Below are positions 1 to 6,910 of a stretch of 64,000 nucleotides of DNA, piece after piece. Made by a program: the position numbers and the translations under genes. Position 1 is the first letter of the stretch. Each line of letters opens with the position of its first letter. This DNA is from CAYFPX01 sp964519895. GTDB lineage: Bacteria > Myxococcota_A > UBA796 > CAJQPC01. The DNA is taken from contig CAZFLE010000018.1 of the NCBI GenBank assembly GCA_964519895.1, forward strand, positions 18,336 through 82,335, in the 5' to 3' direction. The notes below the pieces were generated by a model. The model made no database searches. It was not told where the DNA came from and was given only the letters and a program-made list of their open reading frames with translations.

Positions 1-240
1 GGCGGCAGGCAGGTCGAAGCCCACGGGAGCCTCCAAGGTGAGCTCGTGGATCGCCAGGGGGCTGGTGCCCGCGTTGCCCAGGGTCAGGGTGCGGGTGGTC
101 TCGTCCCCCAGCGCGATGGCGCCGAAGTCCAGGCGAGCTGGCGACACGGTCAGCACCGGGGCCGGATCCAAGGGGTCGTGCTCTCCGTAGAGGGTGTAGT
201 CGCTGCAGCCGGACAGGATCGAGAGGAGGACGAGGCCCAT
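1..240 (-). CDS. Lipoprotein with choice-of-anchor/ASPM-Hydin-like domain (N-terminal part, runs off the window)
   Basis: The first 80 codons of a minus-strand gene are visible. The protein begins MGLVLLSILSGCSDY, a short lipoprotein signal with lipobox LSGC, so it should be lipidated and exported. After a Pro/Asp linker, residues 30-78 read VSPARLDFGAIALGDETT, then a TLTLGNAGTSPLAI segment. This is the pattern of the ASPM-SPD-2-Hydin or choice-of-anchor D Ig-like domains of bacterial surface proteins. The ATG at 240-238 is the only start that begins the lipoprotein signal. The gene is divergent from the oxygenase gene at 399. The rest of the protein lies outside the window, so full function cannot be judged. 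Confidence 0.75.
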   Translation of the reverse strand, partial: MGLVLLSILSGCSDYTLYGEHDPLDPAPVLTVSPARLDFGAIALGDETTRTLTLGNAGTSPLAIHELTLEAPVGFDLPAA

Positions 241-398
241 GGGTGCTCCGGGTCAGCTTCCAGGAGATGCAAGGGGTGTGCCCTCGGGTCGAGAGGCCAC
301 CACAGGCCGATCCACGGGCGCTTGGCCGTCGGCGGAGGACGGGCTCCGTGGGCCCGGGACGCTCACCCGACGCGCCACACCTCGATAGCCATGAGGCC

Positions 399-1733
399 AT
401 GGGACACCGCGAGGACTTCCAGGCCGGGCTCCAGGCGCTGCAGAGCGGCGACCCCGCCGGGGCGCTTCGAGGCTTCGAGGCCGTGCTCGCCCAGCGGCCA
501 GCGTCGGTCGACGCGACGCTCTTGGCGGGCATCGCGCTGGTGGGACTGGGTCGGACCGACGAGGGCATCACCCGGTTGCGGGCGGCGACGACCCTCGCGC
601 CCGATCGGGCCGCGCTCCACTACAACCTGGGCAAGGCCCTCCAGGACGGCGGCCGGGCAGGGGAGGCCGAGCAGGCCTACCGTCGGGCCCTGGCGCTCCA
701 GCCGGACTTCGCCGAGGTCCAGGCCAACCTGGCGCTGGTGCTCAAGGGCCGTGGCGAGACCGCCGAGGCGAGCGCCTTGTTCCAGGAGAGCTTCCTCGTG
801 CGGCGGGCCACGCGGCCGCCGGATCTGTCCGGGGTGCACACGACCCGGCTGCGCCTGGCCCATGATCTGGAGCAGCTCGACCACCTGGCGGCTGCGGGTC
901 GGCCGGTGCCGGACCACGCGGCGGTCCGGGCCGCGACCGCTGGTGTCCTGGCGCGACTGCCCGACACGGGTCCCGCGACCGCCCAGCACGCCCTGAGCGC
1001 TGCCGACCAGGCCGCCCTGGCCCCAAGCTATGGACGGGCGCTCCACCTGGAGCCGGGCGAGGTCCTGGACGTTCCCGTGCTCGGGCCGGGACTCGAGACT
1101 TCGGCGGTCGAAGGGGCCTATCTGTCCACCGATCCGCACCTGTGCGTGGTCGACGATGTCTTCTCGCCGAGTGCGCTGGCGGCTCTCCGGCGTCACTGCC
1201 TGGACTCGACCTTCTGGCACGCCAGCCGCTACCGTGGCGGGTACCTGGGTGCCTACTGGGAGCAGGGCTTCGGCTCCCCCCTGCTCGTGCAGCTCGCCCA
1301 GGCCCTGCGCGACGCGCTGCCGGGCATGCTGGGCCCGCACCCGCTCCAGCAGCTGTGGGCCTACAAGTACGACAGCCAGGGCGGGGGCATCGGGGTGCAC
1401 GCGGACAGCGCCGCGGTCAACGTGAACCTGTGGCTGACCCCGGACGACGCGAACCTGGACCCGTCCTGTGGGGGGCTGGTGGTGCACCACACCAAGGCGC
1501 CCAGGGACTGGACCCACGCCGACTACAACTCGTGGGACTCCGAGGACCGGATCGAGGCGCTCCTGGCCGCCGAAGACCGCGGCAGCACCGTGGTGCCCTA
1601 TCGCTGCAACCGCGCGGTGATCTTCGACTCAGACCTGTTCCACCGGACCGACCGCTACCGCTTCGCGCCGGGGTACCCCAACCGGCGGATCAACGTGACG
1701 ATGTTGTTCGGGTGGCGAGACGGGCTCAGGTAG
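399..1733 (+). CDS. TPR protein with C-terminal 2-oxoglutarate/Fe(II) oxygenase domain
   Basis: A 444-residue predicted cytosolic protein. Residues 1-125 form TPR helices (AALHYNLGKALQDGG, then AEQAYRRALALQPDFAEV). Residues about 245-444 are a double-stranded beta-helix dioxygenase: the iron ligands are H334 and D336 (GVHADSAAVN) and H415 (LFHRTD), and R429/R430 (NRRINVT) is placed to bind 2-oxoglutarate. By family, TPR-2OGFeDO proteins hydroxylate proteins or small molecules; the substrate is unknown. I chose the ATG at 399 because the TPR begins there; the frame is open upstream to 243, but that part is low-complexity Arg/Pro. No strong ribosome site is seen. The gene is convergent with 1913-2347, with a palindrome cluster between them. 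Confidence 0.85.
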   Translation: MGHREDFQAGLQALQSGDPAGALRGFEAVLAQRPASVDATLLAGIALVGLGRTDEGITRLRAATTLAPDRAALHYNLGKALQDGGRAGEAEQAYRRALALQPDFAEVQANLALVLKGRGETAEASALFQESFLVRRATRPPDLSGVHTTRLRLAHDLEQLDHLAAAGRPVPDHAAVRAATAGVLARLPDTGPATAQHALSAADQAALAPSYGRALHLEPGEVLDVPVLGPGLETSAVEGAYLSTDPHLCVVDDVFSPSALAALRRHCLDSTFWHASRYRGGYLGAYWEQGFGSPLLVQLAQALRDALPGMLGPHPLQQLWAYKYDSQGGGIGVHADSAAVNVNLWLTPDDANLDPSCGGLVVHHTKAPRDWTHADYNSWDSEDRIEALLAAEDRGSTVVPYRCNRAVIFDSDLFHRTDRYRFAPGYPNRRINVTMLFGWRDGLR

Positions 1734-1739
1734 GCGGGC

Positions 1740-1880
1740 GTTGGGCGGGACGAACGTCCGAAGTACGGACGTTCGTCCCCTGCGGCCGGCTCATGTGGGG
1801 ACGAACGTCCGTACTTCGGACGTTGAGGGCCTCCAACTGAGTTGGGCGGGACGAACGTCCGAAGTACGGACGTTCGTCCC
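1740..1880. repeat. Triple palindrome cluster between convergent genes
   Basis: Copies 1 (1747-1779) and 3 (1848-1880) are identical 33-bp elements with perfect 14-bp arms GGGACGAACGTCCG around the loop AAGTA. With the preceding GTTGGGC they form a 40-bp direct repeat (1740-1779, 1841-1880). Copy 2 (1798-1824) has the loop inverted (TACTT) and a shortened right arm. The cluster sits 13 bp after the oxygenase stop and 32 bp from the stop of the convergent gene, so it could act as a bidirectional terminator or be a REP/MITE-like element. No T-run follows the stems. Confidence 0.85.
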
Positions 1881-1912
1881 TCCTCAGCGAGCGCGCCGGC
1901 CTCCCGGCCCCT

Positions 1913-2347
1913 TCACTCCGTCGCTTCCCGCGCCTCGTCCCGCCCGAAGCTCATCATGGGCTCCTCGATGGGCTCGTCGTCCTCGGGCGCGGGCATCAGG
2001 GTGACCTCCAGGCTGTTCTTCCGCTTCTTCACCTCGTACTGCACGATCTGGATCGAGTACCCGGGCGCCGAGACCTCCAAGAACAGCGTCAGCCCCTTCT
2101 CGAACTTGAGCTCGGTGCCGTCGGGCATGTACAGCACGGACTCGGTCCAGCTGCCGTCGACGCTGTTCACCCGGTGCCGGTCCGCTTCGTCCGGGTGTCG
2201 GATGACCGCCGTGGGCACGGGCTCGCCGGCCTGGTCGATGACGGTGACGGTGATTGGAATGCCCGGGGTGTCGCCGGCCCTGGCGGCCACGGCGTCGGGG
2301 CTGGCAGAGAGCAGACAGGCGAGGGCGATGGCACGAAGGGGCTTCAT
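1913..2347 (-). CDS. Small exported protein with carboxypeptidase-regulatory-like beta-sandwich
   Basis: A 144-residue protein starting MKPLRAIALACLLSASPDAVA, a Sec signal peptide probably cleaved after AVA. The body (VTVIDQAGEPVPTAVIRHPD, then VLYMPDGTELKFEKGLTLFLEVSAPGYS, broken here by a few residues) resembles the CarboxypepD_reg/Cna-B fold found in many secreted proteins, with the typical xxVxDxxGxPVPxA opening. The C-terminus is acidic (APEDDEPIEEP). The frame is open for 20 codons further upstream, but the signal peptide fixes the start. It begins 37 bp after the stop of a tiny lipoprotein gene, and the two probably share a transcript. No catalytic motif is visible; a periplasmic or surface structural role is an inference. 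Confidence 0.65.
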   Translation of the reverse strand: MKPLRAIALACLLSASPDAVAARAGDTPGIPITVTVIDQAGEPVPTAVIRHPDEADRHRVNSVDGSWTESVLYMPDGTELKFEKGLTLFLEVSAPGYSIQIVQYEVKKRKNSLEVTLMPAPEDDEPIEEPMMSFGRDEAREATE

Positions 2348-2384
2348 GGGGGCGGTCCGGGCTGAAGGGATGGTTCGACGCCGA

Positions 2385-2498
2385 TCATACGCGGTCGCTG
2401 TCGTCATCGAGGAGGTGGGCGAAGCCGAAGGCCGGCATGTCCGAGACCGTGTCGGGGGACTCTTCGGGGCCGCAGGCGATGAGCAGGAGCCAGACCAC
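2385..2498 (-). CDS. Tiny (37-aa) predicted lipoprotein
   Basis: A short reading frame starting GTG at 2498 encodes VVWLLLIACGPEESPDTV and ends DDDSDRV. The first nine residues are a compact lipoprotein signal with lipobox LIAC, and the mature part is only about 28 residues and acidic. An in-frame stop lies 33 bp upstream, so no longer start exists. An AAGGGA motif lies about 12 nt before the GTG, rather far. The gene precedes 1913-2347 on the same strand and is divergent from tetR. The function is unknown. Support is the lipobox and the codon pattern only, so it could be a chance frame. Confidence 0.45.
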   Translation of the reverse strand: MVWLLLIACGPEESPDTVSDMPAFGFAHLLDDDSDRV

Positions 2499-2513
2499 GG
2501 GGCTCTCTATCCC

Positions 2514-2561
2514 TTGACTCCAACGGGCTCATCTCATAAACATGCAGTCCAGACTGTTTGT
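2514..2561 (+). promoter_or_regulatory. Promoter and TetR-type operator of the desaturase operon
   Basis: A TTGACT -35-like hexamer (2514-2519) is followed after 15 bp by CATAAA (2535-2540). The imperfect palindrome at 2540-2561 has half-sites ACATGCAGTC and GACTGTTTGT (8 of 10 positions symmetric, 2-bp centre). It overlaps the start-site region, 14 bp before the TetR ATG. Placement and symmetry fit autorepression by the adjacent TetR protein. The stretch is clearly more AT-rich than its surroundings. Confidence 0.55.
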
Positions 2562-2574
2562 AAGTGGAGACCTC

Positions 2575-3165
2575 ATGCGAAGGACCCAGGCCGAGCGCAG
2601 CGCCACCACCCAGGCCGCGCTCCTGGACGCCACCGTGTCCTGCCTGGTCGCCCACGGCTACCAGGGCACCACCACCGCCGCGATCTGCCGCCAGGCGGGG
2701 GTGTCCCGGGGCGCCCAGCTCCACCACTTCCCGACCAAGGCCGCCCTGCTGATGGCGTCGGTCGAGGTGCTCTGCGACCGCCGGCTCCAGGAATTCTCGG
2801 CCCTGGTCGCGGCCAGCGCTGGGGACGCGCGCATCGACGCGGCCTTTGAACAGCTGTGGCAGGTCTGTGCGGGCAGCACCCTGAGCGCGTGGGTCGAGCT
2901 GGCGGTCGCCGCGCGGTCCGATCCCGAGCTGCGGGCCCACATGAACGCGGTCTGCGCCCGGCTCGAAGACGACGCGGTGGCCACGCTGCGGTCGCTCTTC
3001 GACCTGTCCGATGCGGTCCCGGTCCGCGCCAGCGTGCGGCTGGCCCTCAGCCTGGTCGACGGGCTGGCCCTGCGCCGCGTGCTCCAGGGGGAGACCGCGG
3101 CCCAGGAGGCCCTGGGGATCTTCCGAGGCCTAGTCCAGCCTTGGCTGAGCGGGGCCCTCCCGTGA
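2575..3165 (+). CDS. TetR/AcrR-family transcriptional regulator
   Basis: A 196-residue regulator. Residues about 8-55 are the TetR helix-turn-helix: TQAALLDATVSCLVAHGYQG, then TTTAAICRQAGVSRGAQLHH and FPTKAALL. The C-terminal ligand-binding domain is all-helical. The ATG at 2575 is preceded by GGAG at 2566-2569 with 5-bp spacing; the upstream in-frame ATG at 2542 lies inside the operator palindrome and lacks a ribosome site. The stop overlaps the desaturase GTG by 4 bp (GTGA), so both are co-translated. By context it should sense a lipid or acyl ligand and control membrane fatty-acid desaturation; the ligand is an inference. Confidence 0.9.
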   Translation: MRRTQAERSATTQAALLDATVSCLVAHGYQGTTTAAICRQAGVSRGAQLHHFPTKAALLMASVEVLCDRRLQEFSALVAASAGDARIDAAFEQLWQVCAGSTLSAWVELAVAARSDPELRAHMNAVCARLEDDAVATLRSLFDLSDAVPVRASVRLALSLVDGLALRRVLQGETAAQEALGIFRGLVQPWLSGALP

Positions 3166-4118
3166 CCGGCCCGGCGCACGTGCGCGCGGCCATTCGGCGC
3201 GAGGACGAGGCCCTGGTGGTCGCCCACCCGTGGCTCGGCCGGGACGACTCGGTCGCGGCGGGGGGCTTCGTGGTCGCACTCGCCCTGTGGGGCGCGCTCG
3301 CGGCGGGCTGGACCACGGGATGGATCCCGACGGTGCTCGCCATCGTGGGCATCGGGCTGGCGATCTCGGTGCTGCACGAGCTCGAGCACGACCTGATCCA
3401 TGACCTCTACCTGCGCAACCCGGCGACTCGGCTGCTCCTGTTCACGGTGATCTGGGTGAGCAAGGGCAGCCTGGACCCCTGGTCCCGGGGCCACATGCAC
3501 CGCTGGCACCACGTGGCGAGCGGCCAAGAAGACGACATCGAGGAGCGACTGATCGGCCTGGGTCTGCCCTGGGGACCCCTGCGCTTGCTGATCGCCCTGT
3601 GGCCCCCGATCGGGCTGGTGCTGCAGCCAGGGCTCAAGCGCACCGTGCGGGCGCGGCTGGCAGCGGGGCACCGAGGGCCCGACCCCCGGGCCTACCAGTT
3701 CGCGCCGCACCTGTTGCTGGGAAACGCCCTGCTGTTCGGCATGCCCGTGGTCGCGGTGGTGGCGTGGCTCCAGGGGGCGGCCTGGGCCCTGCCGCTGCTG
3801 GTGCTGTGGGTGCTGCCCAACACCCTGCGCCACGGCTGCATCGCGACCCTGTCGGCGAACAGCCACTACGTCGACATCCGTCGGGGGTCGGTCGTCGAGC
3901 AGAACCAGGTGCTGGATCACCCCCTGTTCTGGCCGCTGGCGGTCATGAGCTGGAATTTCGGCGCGACCCACGTGGTGCATCACTACTTGGTCCGGCAGCC
4001 GTTCTGGCGGCGCACCCTGGTCTTTCCGCGGGTCCGCCAGGTGCTGATCGACGCCGGCGTGCCCCACAACGATCTGGGCACCTTTCGCCGGGCGAACCGG
4101 CCCCCGGCGGCCGCATGA
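3162..4118 (+). CDS. Membrane fatty-acid desaturase
   Basis: A 318-residue integral membrane protein with the three His boxes of the membrane-bound di-iron desaturases: HELEHD at 72-77, HMHRWHH at 111-117 and HVVHH at 270-274, plus NSHY near 240. Hydrophobic helices lie at about 28-70, 130-160 and 190-225. By family it introduces double bonds (or hydroxylates) acyl chains using O2 and an electron donor; substrate and regiospecificity cannot be read. It starts at a GTG that overlaps the tetR stop and ends overlapping the ATG of the next gene (ATGA), forming a tight three-gene operon. Control is probably by the upstream TetR. Confidence 0.9.
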   Translation: MTGPAHVRAAIRREDEALVVAHPWLGRDDSVAAGGFVVALALWGALAAGWTTGWIPTVLAIVGIGLAISVLHELEHDLIHDLYLRNPATRLLLFTVIWVSKGSLDPWSRGHMHRWHHVASGQEDDIEERLIGLGLPWGPLRLLIALWPPIGLVLQPGLKRTVRARLAAGHRGPDPRAYQFAPHLLLGNALLFGMPVVAVVAWLQGAAWALPLLVLWVLPNTLRHGCIATLSANSHYVDIRRGSVVEQNQVLDHPLFWPLAVMSWNFGATHVVHHYLVRQPFWRRTLVFPRVRQVLIDAGVPHNDLGTFRRANRPPAAA

Positions 4119-6070
4119 CGGTGTGGGCCTGGATCCTGTGGGGCTGCGCCCCGGGCGCAGATGGCGCGGTCGGGACCACGACCTCGGCCTCTGAGGACCA
4201 GACGCTGAGCATCGCCGAGCCGACCGAGACCGTCCCGGTGGCGGAGCTGCCCCCGACGCCGCCGGCCCGGGGCGAGATCGAGGTGACCTTCCTGGGTGTC
4301 GGCGGCGTCTCCTTGCGCCGCGACGATGACCTGGTGCTCACCGCACCGCTGTTCACGAACCCGGATCTGCTGACCGTGACCCTGGGGGAGATCGCACCGG
4401 ACCCGGCGGTGATCGAGGCCTTCCTGGACGACCGCGACGTGGTCGGGGCCCAGGCGATCCTGGTGGGACACGCCCACTACGACCACCTGCTCGACGTGCC
4501 CCACGTCCAGCGCCTGGCGGGCTCGGAGCCGACGATCTTCGGCAATCGGTCCAGCGCCTGGTTGCTGGACGGCGTGCCCGAGCTGGGTCCGGTCGTCGCG
4601 GCCAACGACCCGGCCGACCCCCGCGTCGATCGCCGCATGTGCAGCGTGCCCGATCCCTGCACCGGCGCACCGGCGGGCCAGGAGGGGGACTGGATCCCCG
4701 TGCCCGGTGCCCAGGTGCGGGTCCGTGCCCTGTGCGCCACCCACCCGCCCCAGTTCCTGGGGGTCGTGCACTTCGGCGAAGGCTGCATGGCCGAGCCCCA
4801 GGCCGCGCCGCCGCCGAGCGCGGCGGACTGGCTCGAAGGCGCGACCCTGGCCTGGCTGGTGGACTTCCTCGACGACGACGGTGCGCCGGTCTTCCGGGTC
4901 TTCGCCCAGGACGCGCCGACCAGCGCACCCCAGGGCCTGATCCATCCAGACCTGCTCGCCGAGCGCGCTGTGGACCTGGCCGTGCTCAACGTCGGCTCCT
5001 TCGACGCCGTGAGGGATCACCCCACCGAGGCTCTTCGCAACCTGGATCCGCGGCACGCTCTGGGCGTCCACTGGGAGGACTTCTTCCAGACCCAGGCGGA
5101 GCCCGTGGCTCCCTTGCCCTTCCAGGCCGATCCGGCCGGCTTCGACCAGGCCGCCGTCGACTGGCTCGGACCGGACCGCTACCGCCGTCCAGACCCGGGT
5201 GAGCGCCTGGTCTTCCCTCTGCACCGGGACCCGGCGGCCGAGCGCCAGCTGCCCGACACGCTCCCCCCGATCGCGTGGACCGAACGGGGCGCGGAGGGGC
5301 TGGTCCTGCGGGTGGACCGGCCGGCGTGGGCTTCGGACTGCGCCGGTCTGGGCTGTGCCGACGCCGACCGGGACGGCCTGGTCGATGCCTGGGAGGACCG
5401 GGTGCTGCAGCAGCTCCGGCCGGTGCTCACCTTTGACGAGGCCGAGCCCCTGCTGTGGGACGACACCGTGCTGGTGGCCGTGGGGCGGGTGGCACCGGCC
5501 GACGACGGCGGGATCCGTGCGTGGCTGGCCCTGGCCTATCGAGACGACTACGGCCGCTGCGGTCTCACCGCCCATGCGGGGGACAGCGAGCGCGTGGTCC
5601 TGGACCTGGCCCCGGTCGACGGGGGCGCCCCGGGCGACGTGGCGGTGATCGGGCTCTACACCGCGGCCCACGAGGGCACGGTCACCGACCACAGCCTGCG
5701 CCTGCAGGGCGACGACCTGGACCTGGCTGAGTTGGTCGATCACGGCGGCCAGCCTCGGTGGCGGGTCTACGCGTCGGACGGCAAGCACGCGACCTACATC
5801 ACCGCCGAGATGTGCGAGGACGCCGAGTGGGCGCTCTGCATCGAAGAGGACTGCGCCCCGGACGGCGTCGACGACCTGGCTGCCCACGACCGGCTGCCGC
5901 CGGTGGTGAACGCCGGGGAGCCCGATGCGCCCCGGGTCGGCGATCTGGGGCCGGTGGGGCTGCCGGGTGAGGACCCCTGGGCGCTCCAGGACTTCTGCGG
6001 CGGGCAGGCCGGGGGCAGCGGGTGCGCGCCGTCGCTGTCCGAGAAGCTCCTGGACGATCCCTTCCTGTGA
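4115..6070 (+). CDS. Lipoprotein with metallo-beta-lactamase-fold domain and VPS62-like C-terminal domain
   Basis: A 651-residue protein starting MTVWAWILWGCAPG, a short lipoprotein signal with lipobox LWGC. Residues 50-380 look like an UlaG/RomA-type metallo-beta-lactamase-fold hydrolase: EVTFLGVGGVSLRRDDD, the metal motif HAHYDH at 119-124, and later VHWEDFF. The second half opens with a calcium-loop-like DADRDGLVDAWED and continues into a beta-rich domain ending DGKHATYITAEMC, which recalls VPS62/DUF946-type domains (tentative). The ATG overlaps the desaturase stop. By family it may hydrolyse a phosphodiester, lactone or ester at the envelope. A lipid substrate is suggested only by the operon. 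Confidence 0.75.
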   Translation: MTVWAWILWGCAPGADGAVGTTTSASEDQTLSIAEPTETVPVAELPPTPPARGEIEVTFLGVGGVSLRRDDDLVLTAPLFTNPDLLTVTLGEIAPDPAVIEAFLDDRDVVGAQAILVGHAHYDHLLDVPHVQRLAGSEPTIFGNRSSAWLLDGVPELGPVVAANDPADPRVDRRMCSVPDPCTGAPAGQEGDWIPVPGAQVRVRALCATHPPQFLGVVHFGEGCMAEPQAAPPPSAADWLEGATLAWLVDFLDDDGAPVFRVFAQDAPTSAPQGLIHPDLLAERAVDLAVLNVGSFDAVRDHPTEALRNLDPRHALGVHWEDFFQTQAEPVAPLPFQADPAGFDQAAVDWLGPDRYRRPDPGERLVFPLHRDPAAERQLPDTLPPIAWTERGAEGLVLRVDRPAWASDCAGLGCADADRDGLVDAWEDRVLQQLRPVLTFDEAEPLLWDDTVLVAVGRVAPADDGGIRAWLALAYRDDYGRCGLTAHAGDSERVVLDLAPVDGGAPGDVAVIGLYTAAHEGTVTDHSLRLQGDDLDLAELVDHGGQPRWRVYASDGKHATYITAEMCEDAEWALCIEEDCAPDGVDDLAAHDRLPPVVNAGEPDAPRVGDLGPVGLPGEDPWALQDFCGGQAGGSGCAPSLSEKLLDDPFL

Positions 6071-6087
6071 GCGTCCGGGGCGGCACG

Positions 6088-6867
6088 TCAGGGGCCCGCC
6101 TCACACACGTACCAGATCGGCTGCCCATACCAGTCGTCGACCCAACAGATCATGTCGTTCCACAGGCCGTGGGCGATGTCGATGTGGGCACAGTCCTCGA
6201 TGCCGTCGTAGTCATCGGGCTGGTCCGGGTGCCAGGCGGTGAAGGCGCTCTTGCTGCCGTTGATCCACTGCCAGCCGGCACCGGGCTCGTCGGAGTTGGG
6301 GGCCGAGCGCTGCTCGTAGCCGATCCACCACCAGCTGGCGGGGCCATGGCTGCCACCGGTCTCGACGAGCCACGCGGACTCGGCGGCATCGTCGACCACG
6401 GCCAGGTGGTAGCCGTCCAGGGCAGAACAGGCGCCGTCGGCCTGCTCCCAGTCCACCGGGTCGGCGCAGAACAGGTAGGTGTGGCCGCCGTAGCTGGCGA
6501 CCGGACAGGGGCAGACCGCGCCGCCGTCGGCGGTGCCCTCGCAGTCGTCGTCGATGCCGTTGCAGACCTCGGTGGCCGCCGGGTTCACGCCGGCCGCGGC
6601 GTCGTCGCAGTCGTCGTCGTTGGCGGCCGTGCCGCTGGGCATGGCGTCACAGTCCACCTCGAGCGACTCACCGGCGCCGTAGCCGTCCCCGTCGGCGTCG
6701 GTCCAGACCTCGCACGGCTGCGCCGAGTCCTGGCCGTCCGATGGGGTGGAGGTGGACCCTTGGGTGTCCGCGATCGCGGTGTCCCGGGCGTCGCCGTCCT
6801 TGACCGCGAAGCTGAGGGGTGTGCAGCCCGCCACGACCATCAGCGCGGGCAGGGCGGTCCAGGTCAC
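6088..6867 (-). CDS. Lipoprotein with MopE-type motif and C-type lectin domain
   Basis: A 259-residue protein. The GTG start at 6867 gives VTWTALPALMVVAGCTP, a lipoprotein signal with lipobox VAGC; a GGGAG ribosome site lies 5 bp upstream. A Ser/Thr/Asp linker leads to a metal-binding MopE-type motif (DDDCDD, then EVCNGIDDDCEG). Residues about 125-259 are a C-type lectin-like domain, with WWWIGYEQ, WQWINGS, WHPDQPDD and the WND...C signature near the end. It is likely exposed on the surface and binds glycan or protein ligands. It starts 43 bp after the stop of the FG-GAP gene and is the last gene of a three-gene operon. Confidence 0.85.
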   Translation of the reverse strand: MTWTALPALMVVAGCTPLSFAVKDGDARDTAIADTQGSTSTPSDGQDSAQPCEVWTDADGDGYGAGESLEVDCDAMPSGTAANDDDCDDAAAGVNPAATEVCNGIDDDCEGTADGGAVCPCPVASYGGHTYLFCADPVDWEQADGACSALDGYHLAVVDDAAESAWLVETGGSHGPASWWWIGYEQRSAPNSDEPGAGWQWINGSKSAFTAWHPDQPDDYDGIEDCAHIDIAHGLWNDMICWVDDWYGQPIWYVCEAGP

Positions 6868-6910
6868 GGGGGCTCCCGTCGATCGGCGACCGGCCCAGGG
6901 TAGCAGCCCC

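Noticed and set aside
4115..6070. Beta-lactam resistance enzyme
   Set aside because: The HxHxDH motif only shows the fold; the UlaG/RomA-like pattern and fused domain argue against a beta-lactamase.
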